This document shows positions 56,167 to 64,000 of a stretch of DNA of 64,000 nucleotides, in pieces. A program made the position numbers and the translations under genes. The notes beneath the pieces are model-generated. The model ran no database searches. It had not been told where the DNA came from and was given only the letters and a program-made list of their open reading frames with translations. Source of the stretch: Dendrocalamus latiflorus. Lineage: Eukaryota; Streptophyta; Magnoliopsida; Poales; Poaceae. Each line of letters starts with the position of its first letter. Positions within the stretch are counted from its first letter, which is position 1. Location of the stretch: the NCBI GenBank assembly GCA_017311315.1, contig CM029612.1:51356200-51420199 (forward strand). Direction: 5' to 3'.

Positions 56167-58514
56167 ACGCGCGCGATCACCGCTCGTATGCGCACGTGCG
56201 GGGACTACACTGTTGTAGCGCGGGCGTAGACACGAGCCACCGGCGATACGGGGGAATTCCCGTGTCTAGCTCCGATGGGACTCACCTGCACCGGAGACGG
56301 ACACAAATGACGAAGTACTTTATGAATAGCTTCACCAGCTTAGAATCGCACAAATGGCTAACTTCCAAAATCGCTTCGACTTGCCATCCATGGAAGCTAC
56401 TGAGCTAGATATTTTGAAATTTAAGTGGGTCAAGACAAAGGGCAAAATACGAGGATTATGAACTTTTATCGGTGGGTTCTTTTTTCCCGACGACGTCCTG
56501 AGACGGAGCTATACCCTGAGCAGGATAGGTTTTAATCTGGGATGTGAAAAAATATCTAGTATATAGCTCGGGTAAATTTGGTCTAGTCTAGTTAATATTT
56601 TCATGGTCCAGCCCAGATAACCTAAATTATTTTACCACTGAGTTTAGGGTATAACTAAATCCTAGCGCTGCCACTAACGACAATGATAAGCAATCTAGTA
56701 GGGCTAAGGTTTTTGTGTTTGCCAAACCCTCCGACCATTACTCCGAGCAACATGAAGGACAGGCAGTAGGGCAGTGACGGTGTTGTCGCCCACAAACACA
56801 ACCAGCGAGTGGTGACCTGAGCTAGAGTAGTCGACGATCCATTTAGGTTTTATGACAATAAGAGTAAAATTAACAACAAAGACAATAAAGGAGATCGCAG
56901 GGGAGGCATCGAATGCAGTAAAGAAATTGAGGCCTCGTTTCAAGCATTCTTTTGCTTCCCAAAAGTCCTTTAAATACATTAGCTTCTTAATATGACTTTT
57001 TTCCTTCTTTATTTATTTGTCTTTTGTATTGTTTGTGGAGATATAACAGTGTTTTTTATTTTTTTATTTATTTTTTAATTGAATATCTTAAAAACAAATA
57101 GCTATTATAATATTTCTTTAGACATAATCCGAAAGCCATAAAAAACCAAATTAAACATGGAATCAGAACAAAAGAGGAGTGACAAAGACAATGAGATATG
57201 GATGCAATGAGATATAGATGCAATTAAATGGCTCCCTATGCGCTCGATCGTTATAGCTCATTGGAGGGGTCTGATAATTTCTAGCTGGCTACGAAAGCGC
57301 TTTGTACTTTTGACTTTTGTACGGATAAATATTAACAGTTTAAAATTGGTGTGTTTTTTTAATATAGAGTCTATAGATAAATTATAGTATAAATTATACT
57401 GAGTTCAGTTGTACTGGCTAAAATCGTATGCGACTATTTTCCTCTATGTACTATCTATCATAAACAGACTATAATTCAAAAACTATAGACATAAACTATA
57501 AGATTTAGTCCAAAAAAATCCACCCTCTAGTTGATGTTGGATTGCTCGAATTCCACATAGACATCATATGGGCGGGCAAAGCAAAAAAAAAATGTATGCA
57601 GATAATAGACAGCAACATGGAGAGCATCTAAGCTATTGAATAGATTCTCCCACGCAACTTTGGGCCGTGGATTCCACGTTGGCTTTGGATCAAGAACTTG
57701 TGGAGAACTCTCACCGTTGGCGTCCCTTTTTGTGCTCCTCTCCGTCCAATTTGGCCGCGCCGACGAGTAGGATAGATGACTTGCGGCTCCTGCGCGCCCA
57801 CTAGCACTCCACGCCACGAGTAACACTCGTCTCTTTAGCAGCGAGGTAGTATAAAAGCGGTAAGTGATATGGCGGACCTAGGAATTTTATAATTGATATT
57901 CGAAGCTAGAAAAATATTATTTAATAAAAAAAAATAAAGATCATTTTTCGTGTATTATGATCAGATAGACATTTGTGATAACTTTGTTTTTTTTCTGGTC
58001 AAACTCAGATAAGCCATGAAACCTACAAACCAACGAATTAGTATTAAAGAAGGAAAAATGGAAGCAGGTAACATCGATTATTTGAGTTAACGAACAAGCT
58101 GTAATCATTAGCTGTATTAAACTTTTTTTAAAACTTTTTCTCATGACATATGATGCTTCTTTCTAATATCCACTTTCACATCATTAATAAACTAATATAA
58201 GTAGTATGCAAAACGAAAATAAATGCCCAATTTCTTCATTTTGTTGTTTGCACCGCTGTTTTATGTGTATCTTGATTAAGCAAGCAGTGATAAATATAGA
58301 CAGATCTCATGCAAACAATTCAGCAAACTTAGCATCATCTAACAGTGGTTCATGCTATTATAGAACTGGCTAAATTCATTTCATTTCACTAATAGAGATT
58401 TCAAGAGGGTAATACAGCTTTCAGTTGGTCATATCTTTAACTTCTCTCTCTTTTTCAATTCAAGGATGACAAGACAAACCAAAAGGTAACTAAAAGAGAT
58501 ATCTACTATCCAAT
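56167..58514. other. Intergenic DNA with MITE-like stretches, no gene recognised
   Basis: Two AT-rich MITE-like stretches are visible. The one at about 56936-57145 (GAGATATAACAGTGTTTTTT) resembles the one near 59600-59835. The one at about 57285-57520 (TACTTTTGACTTTTGTACGG, ending TTTAGTCCAAAAAAATCC) is only distantly like the Tourist-like family. A 99-codon minus frame at 57527-57826 has no known domain. Confidence 0.4.
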
Positions 58515-58583
58515 GAAATGAAAATATTTCCCTAAAAAATGAAATGAAAATATTGCCCTAAAAAATGGAATGAAAATATGAAA
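58515..58583. repeat. 26-bp tandem repeat, 2.7 copies
   Basis: GAAATGAAAATATTTCCCTA-type units at 58515-58540 and 58541-58566, then a partial third. It abuts exactly the point where SPL homology stops. Confidence 0.9.
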
Positions 58584-59019
58584 TGGTAATCTTTCACAGC
58601 AGACAGATCGACTTTGCATCCTTCGACCTGGCAGTATGAGCTCTGTGTGCTCTGCTGGGACACCTTTGCCTTCTTGACCACAGTAGATGGAGAAGTCACG
58701 CCTGAAGATGCAGAACTCTTGACAATCTGCCCTCCGCAAACATTTTCAAAGTAAGTCCTCTTTCCTAACTTCAGACCAATTAATCAATCGACGCTGACAT
58801 GGAGCTCTTGGACGAACCGCCCAGCTCCGAGCTAGAAGTGAAAGTACCACCAGATGAATTTGTGGATCCATGCCTAGCAACCCCCACAGCTACAGCTCTT
58901 GGTTCATGGTGTGACACATTCTTGGGGTTTTCCATTGAATTCGGGCCCAACGGTGCCAAATTTTCCCGGTCCCACAACATGGAGTTCTTCTGATTCCAGT
59001 TCATCCCAAAAGAGCCCAT
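58583..59019 (-). pseudogene. Truncated SPL (SBP-box) transcription factor gene
   Basis: Minus strand 59019-58780 encodes the typical N-terminus of grass SPL proteins (MGSFGMNWNQKNSMLWD, then SSGGTFTSSSELGGSSKSS, ending SASID and a stop). A second stretch (about 58760-58583) in another frame encodes the region before and into the SBP domain (LKLGKRTYFENVCGG, then SSYCQVEGCKVDLS). Between them the usual intervening segment is deleted, with a stop and frame change. After DYH, a few residues into the zinc-binding SBP domain, homology ends at a 26-bp repeat. Most zinc ligands and the nuclear localisation signal are therefore missing. It is a broken duplicate, not a functional regulator. Confidence 0.85.
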
Positions 59020-60647
59020 ACCAGAATTAAAGATCTCAACTGCTGCTCAAACTTGTCACTGCTGGCACTGCAGGAACAGTAAGGGGAAGAAAGAACAGAT
59101 GTCACACACGAATCGCGCAATTGGGACAGGTATAGATATATCTCTGGACTAAAAACTTTGTTATTCCGATAAAAGATAAGTACCAAAAGACTATGCCAAT
59201 GAATGATATGCACCTAATTTCTTGGGGAATCATATCGAGAAAAGAATCATCATCGTCTTTGCAGAATCAAGAAAGGCAGATATATCAAGTGCCTCAACTT
59301 TTTTTTTTGCCAAAAAACGAACACAATAGATTCCTCATCCTCTTCCTGCAAATCTTGCTCCCGATCAGCACCACTTGTGCATCAATTGATTGACAAGAGA
59401 AAAGCACCAGTGACGCCATCGTCCTTGCCTGAGTTCTCACCTGGCAGGTCTCTTCCATCCTATGCCTCTTCTTTCCTTTAAGTTAAAAGACCACAACATT
59501 AGCCTCATGAATCATATTTTATATACAGTAGATTTTTTGCAAAAAATTTTGGTATTCAACTGAATACTCATTAATCATAGTGGATCCGCCCTTGGTTAAT
59601 ATCCTGTTTCAAACAGCTTCTGGTTTTAAAAGCTAAAAGCTATTAGAATGCATTGGTTTATTAAAGCAGTTTTTTCTTTTCTCCTATTTTCTTTTGTATT
59701 ATCTATAGAGATATAGCGGTATTTTTTATTCTTCCTATTTTTAATTATTTATTTTAATTGAATACATCAGAAAAAGCTAATAGTCACTGCAGTGTCATTT
59801 AGCCAAAAGACAAAAGTCGCAACCAAAAGACAAAAAACCACAACACTTTTAGATGGGCCTAAAGTTTTCACATGTTCTTCCCCCTTCTTGGCCAGTTTAC
59901 GTGTGATAGTGAGAAGAACAGTAAGACAAACAGATCTGGAAAGGGACTCTAATACTCCAAAGATCCGATCTAGAAACAAACAGACAATTGAAGCCTTTTG
60001 TCTAGTTTTTGTTTAGGTCGGGATTAGGACAGCGGGATTAGGCTGATTCCAAGGCAAGCTCGAATCCGATTCATGGGGATACACTAGAACACGTGGAATC
60101 GAGCATCAGATAAACGATTGCCAAGTTGGATGATAATTTTTCCGTCATTTGATCATCGATCGGTGTGAGAATTTTCGGCGCAAAGATACCCAGAATTCCT
60201 TTCTAGCCAGACATCCATTTGTTGCGAGGACGGGTAGCTGATGTATCGCCATATCCAAAAATGCTTTCGCAAGTGTGGAGAAAGAGGGAACAAACAAAAA
60301 TTCGCGGTGCGATCCGCGCACTTAGGCTGGTTGGTGTTCGTGGGTTCCAGTAATGCAACCATGCACTGGACTGGATTGTGCGTGCGATATAGTACAAGCT
60401 TGCTCGTATCATTCGTGCGCTTTACCACAGCCGCGAGTTGCATGCGCGCATGGATTCTTTTGCTCGAGCCAACGTGCGACTCTTCTTATTTGAATGTTCG
60501 GGACTTGGAGGCGCGGGCGCCATCAAAAAGGCGGAAACCTATGATCTGTCAGAGCCTCCTGAAAACGTAAGGTGTTTAATACGTGTTCGCTCGTTTGAGA
60601 CGGAAACTGCCTCGGAAACGGGCGTGCACGCAAGATAAAGGCTTTGA
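59020..60647. other. Intergenic DNA between the SPL pseudogene and a MITE
   Basis: The first few hundred bases may be 5' sequence of the SPL copy. An AT-rich MITE-like stretch at about 59600-59865 (TCTATAGAGATATAGCGGTA) resembles 56936-57145. No other gene recognised; frames at 60153-60638 lack domains. Confidence 0.4.
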
Positions 60648-60970
60648 GAGCATCTCCAACAACCCCCTAAATCTCCCCCTAAATCAAATTATTGGGAAAT
60701 TGTGTAAAAAGTCTTCTCCAACAACTCCCCTAAACACCCCCCTATTTCTATTCCCCCCAAAACTCTCCCAAAACCCAGCTAGAAACCGGGAACTTTCAGG
60801 GGTCCCCTATCCTCGCTCCCGCCATCACGCGCGCTGGGGAAAAAAATTCGCGCCACACTTTTCCTTCACAGCTCGCCGCCCCCGCCTTTTTCCCAGCCAC
60901 ATCTCCCCGCCCGTCGCCCCGAAAAGGTGTCTTTTAGGGTGGGTTTTTAGGGGGATTGTTGGAGATGCTC
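60648..60970. mobile_element. MITE with GAGCATCTCCAACA ends
   Basis: GAGCATCTCCAACAACCCCC (60648) and GGGGGATTGTTGGAGATGCTC (ending 60970) are perfect inverted ends, with TGA duplicated on both sides (60645-60647, 60971-60973). A 3-bp duplication fits a PIF/Harbinger-type MITE. It lies about 55 bp upstream of the predicted ATG of the next gene, so it probably supplies promoter or 5'UTR sequence. Confidence 0.88.
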
Positions 60971-61025
60971 TGAGAAAGTGTGAAGGCCCACACAGAAGCA
61001 CATCCATGAGCGCCCCAATGCAGCG

Positions 61026-62555
61026 ATGCCCGCCATCCACTCGCTCTCCGCGCCACCGCCGCCGCCTCCTCCCTCAGGGAGTCCTCGCAACCGCCACAAG
61101 CGCCTCCGAACCTCTCCTCTCGCCGCGCCGCCCTCCTCGTCCTCCTCCTGGCCGCCTCGCCGCCCCACACTGCCGCCGCCGCCTTCTCCCTCGGCACTAC
61201 GAACACCTTCCTCTCTTGAACTACCGGTCACAGCTCTGCAGCGACCGTACCCGTCTCTTCTCCCCCCTGTTTGCTCTTCTTGTTGGTACGCGCAGCTGGG
61301 CCGAACGAGTTGCTGCGGGAGCAGAAGAAGTCGGCGCGCTTCCTCCTCGCGCCCACCGCCGCCTCCCGCGACAGCCTCCTCAAAGCCCAGACCCTTCTCG
61401 GTATTTCCATTTGCCTCTTGGTTAGTCCTTACCTAATTTGGCACGCTACGTCCGTACGGTTCTTGGCAATTGTGGCTTTGCAATGCAGCTTCGGCGAATG
61501 CGTCGGCTGACGACGCCGAGGAGGTGAGGGGGAGGGTGAGTGCGGCAGGGAGGGACTGCGTACCGCGGCAGAGGAACTCGATTGTCGCGTTCCAGTCGCG
61601 GACTGGCGTTGAGGTTGGGAGGGCTTGCATTAGCCATCGGTGGTTTGTATTTGGTGCTCCAGGTGTTTGATGGAATTACCCTCTAGGTCTGCACATTCAG
61701 CTTAATACTGAAGAATGCCGCAGCGCTGCTTGACGATAAGCATCCTCTCAAGGTTAGGCTCGCCGAGCTAATACAGTAGGTTTATCGCTAACATTCAAGA
61801 AACTTACCAAATTGCTGTGTATTGTGTTGAATAAACTGAGGGTTAACTAACCTTGCTCAGGTCATTTTCCGATCTGGGAACTGTGGTGCAGAGCATTAAC
61901 TTTGAGCTCACTCCTATCATTCGTAATGTGGCCAGTGGCCACACCACTTCTCTTAGTTTTTCTAATGGTATTTGTCTGAATATGCTGGGCTCTTAACTAT
62001 ATGTAATAGCTTAATTTTTCCATATGGTGTAGATAAAAGGCTTTTCTTTGAGCTCATCTTTTTGTATCTTCTAGCTGTGGCATATTCAATAACTTATCCA
62101 TGGGGGACCAATTCAGTTTGTGTTGTTGATTTTCTTTCAAACCAAGAAGATAGGTCTTGTGTCATCATAGGAAGTTGCTAACTACTTGCTGTTGTTATTC
62201 CTCAAGAGTATTTTCTCCAGTTTGGAACATCTTTTCTTGTTCCCATCAAGTGAATTGTACAATTTTGCTCCCTAATACTATGTATTAATTCAATAAAAAT
62301 GATGGTGTGATGTTTCAAAAATAAAAATGATGGTCTGCTCATTTATTTAAATTGCCCTACAAGAGGAGTTTTAGGATGTAGATTGCATTTCTTGATTTTC
62401 TATGAAATTGCTTTGGAGTCTTTGCAAGCTAATAAATGCACTGGCACTTACCAACTTCACTGTACTGCAGAGAGAAGATGAAGGATGACTTGCTAAGCAC
62501 TATCTCCACCCTTGACAAATTTGAACAAAGTGTAAGAGCTTGTTTAGGTGTCTAG
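61026..62555 (+). CDS. Probable chloroplast thylakoid-lumen protein (transit frame disturbed)
   Basis: Six exons: about 61026-61193, 61296-61400, 61489-61613, 61687-61775, 61861-61967, 62473-62555; phases of exons 2-6 agree. Exon 1 ends in a GC donor (CTCG-GCACTA). Exon 1 encodes SRRAALLVLLLAAS and a following AAAAF, a twin-arginine plus hydrophobic plus Ala signal as in Tat-imported lumen proteins. The mature part (GPNELLREQKKSARFLLAPT, CTFSLILKNAAALLDDK, STLDKFEQSVRACLGV) looks like a small all-helical lumen protein, perhaps related to the 16.5-kDa lumenal protein, but I cannot fix the family. The RR frame has no ATG after an in-frame TGA at 61007-61009. The natural start (MPAIHSLSA, 61026) is in a different frame, so one base seems lost or gained near 61050. 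Confidence 0.65.
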
Positions 62556-63230
62556 ATTTTTTTTAGCCGATTTCCATCAATTTTACTTAGATGCACCTCT
62601 TAAATGACTTATGTTTTTTTTGTTTTGGTAAGGTTTCGTTTGCCTTTGGTCTTTGTTCATCAGTGCCTTTTCTTGTCAATACAGTTTGTATATTTAATTT
62701 GATATATGCTATTTATGGTAAAAAAAAAAGGGTCACCTCAATAAAAGGGAAAAATAAATGGCATAAATGATTAGGGAGGTTTTGATTTACTAGGTTAAAT
62801 CTTCGTTTCAGCTATTCCAATGTTTTCTATCTGTTGTGTTCGACAACTTATCAGCCAATTTGACACCGGTAAAAATTATTTACCCATGTATATATTAGAC
62901 TCCTAGTTTCTTTTAGTATATATCATTCAACTACATGGAACTGAAATTTAGTGGAATTTTCTTCTTTTGCTTGATCTTAGTGTACCATAAGTTTGTGGTA
63001 CTGACGGTTTTTAAATAAACTGCAATTACTTGAAAGGTATTAGAAATGAGTGAAGAATAGGGCAAACCTTGGTAATAGATGTTTTACTGACAAGATTTTG
63101 TGGATTATCTCAGACTGAAAGGTTTTATACAAAGTCACATCTAGGTTGAGTGCTAATGAATTCTGCAAGTAATCAGAGGAAAAGAAATAGGCATAATTAT
63201 TTCAAATGGCGATCCAATGGACATAAACTC
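62556..63230. other. Convergent 3' spacer
   Basis: Lies between the ends of the plus-strand lumen-protein gene and the minus-strand methyltransferase gene; it should contain both 3'UTRs. No other feature seen. Confidence 0.5.
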
Positions 63231-64000
63231 CTATAAGGTGGTCTGATCATCTGGAGAAGCAGAGGCTTCCACCAAATACAGTCTGCAGCATGGTGTGCCG
63301 TCCTCTGGATTTGTCTCCACTGATCTTGGCAATCTCCTCAGTTTATCAAACAGGTTCTGTGGGTGGTTTAGCAGCCCAAAATGTGCTTGTGGATCTCCAA
63401 TTTGTGACAACGTTGCCTGAGAGAATCCAATAGAAGGCAGCAGGAGATCAGGGTTGTCATGGTAGAAATGGTACATCGTCCGAGAGAGCGACGTTGCATT
63501 CTTGTTCATGAAGTCAGCCAGAAGGACTGTGCAGGCCGAGGTGCGGCATGCCGCGATGGTTTCAAGGACTTGCATTGCATGCACATGATGAAGGTAATAG
63601 AGAATTCCTTCAAGAACCCATATGGTGTTTCTTTCACGAACATACCCACAGCTCTGTAGCTTGGTGATCCAATCTCCATCTTGTATGTCGGCAGGAACCC
63701 TAGTCAATGATTTTGCCATCATGGTGAGCTTCTGATGATTTGCACTTCTCATTGCTTCGTGCAGAAGATCAGATTTCATTTCTAAGAGCTCCGGGAAGTC
63801 GAGTTCAAATACCGTGCATTCCTTAAGGCAGCTCAGTCGATAGGCTCTCGCATCCATCCCTAAAAACATTATTTGTTATCCAAGTCAGTCTTTTTTCTCA
63901 ACGTAAACTGTTGTACAAATGAAGATATTTGTTGAGAAATGAATTTCTTCAACTTGCTTCATCCACTGCATAACGTTGTATGTCTTGCTCCAGCAGTTTT
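63231..64000 (-). CDS. SAM-dependent methyltransferase, LCMT-like (3' part)
   Basis: The last exon is 63231-63859 (acceptor TTTTTAG before GGATGGATGC). A preceding exon runs off the window (about 63960-64000; LLEQDIQRYAVDEA-like). The domain is of the leucine carboxyl methyltransferase superfamily: the SAM-binding GMDARAYRL continues into FELDFPELLEMK; WVLEGILYYL follows, then ADFMNK and a C-terminal SIGFSQATLSQIGDP. Plant members are often annotated as putative chloroplast methyltransferases of unknown substrate. The first residues before GMDAR, including the start, lie outside the window. No frameshift is seen in the visible part. Confidence 0.85.

Noticed and set aside
57527..57826. 99-codon minus-strand frame
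   Set aside because: Next to a MITE, no domain, no splice context, no similarity I recognise.
60583..61425. 280-codon plus-strand frame
   Set aside because: It runs through the MITE and then through the wrong frame of the lumen-protein exons; it ignores the splice sites that give a coherent protein.

Overview
The window is nuclear DNA of a monocot, almost certainly a grass (Poaceae). Genes have many short GT-AG introns, coding exons resemble rice-type proteins, and the intergenic space is packed with LTR retrotransposons, hAT elements and MITEs. There is no bacterial or organellar gene layout.

Host genes. (1) Peroxisomal NAD-malate dehydrogenase, minus strand, 9 exons at 11887-15296, 359 aa, with a PTS2 signal. 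(2) tRNA-Thr(AGT), minus strand, 35244-35317. (3) NDUFS8/TYKY subunit of mitochondrial complex I, minus strand, 8 exons at 36040-41124, 223 aa. (4) A HAD-superfamily 5'-nucleotidase (subfamily IG), minus strand, 16 coding exons at 44473-52906, about 521 aa. (5) A truncated SPL (SBP-box) pseudogene, minus strand, 58583-59019. (6) A plus-strand gene for a probable Tat-targeted thylakoid-lumen protein, 61026-62555, with an apparent frameshift in its transit peptide. (7) The 3' part of an SAM-dependent (leucine carboxyl methyltransferase-like) methyltransferase, minus strand, running off the right edge. The genes act in separate pathways (peroxisome, mitochondrion, chloroplast, nucleotide metabolism) and do not form an operon-like unit.

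Mobile DNA. 1-6000 holds a decayed, 5'-truncated minus-strand Sirevirus-like Copia element with a GAGCTCG-rich hAT-type MITE inside it. 7347-11664 is a nearly complete autonomous-type hAT element (TIRs, direct flanking repeat, three-exon transposase with one premature stop); its 5'UTR intron contains a perfect 140-bp-arm palindrome. 15876-33523 is an old gypsy-like LTR region bounded by TGTAACATC...GATGTTACA, split by a very young, structurally intact Sirevirus (19105-30387): 1712-bp LTRs with one difference seen, CCTAT target duplication, gag, pol, an env-like third ORF, several polypurine tracts, and arrays of a CGGTA-N-TACCG palindrome both in the LTRs and around the third ORF. Intron 5 of NDUFS8 holds a 1.7-kb non-autonomous Copia-type element plus several MITEs. 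The NDUFS8 upstream region holds a truncated hAT with a perfect 8-bp duplication, and a hAT MITE follows it. A tRNA-derived SINE lies in a nucleotidase intron. A 2-kb fold-back element at 54160-56166 carries a MITE in only one of its arms.

The most distinctive material is the young Sirevirus (palindrome arrays shared between the LTR and the third-ORF leader, cellular-like 5' leader of that ORF, splice-acceptor-like cistron boundaries), the perfect palindrome in the hAT element, and the fold-back element that preserves its own empty site. All exon boundaries were read by eye from frame, splice dinucleotides and known family sequence; no alignment was run.
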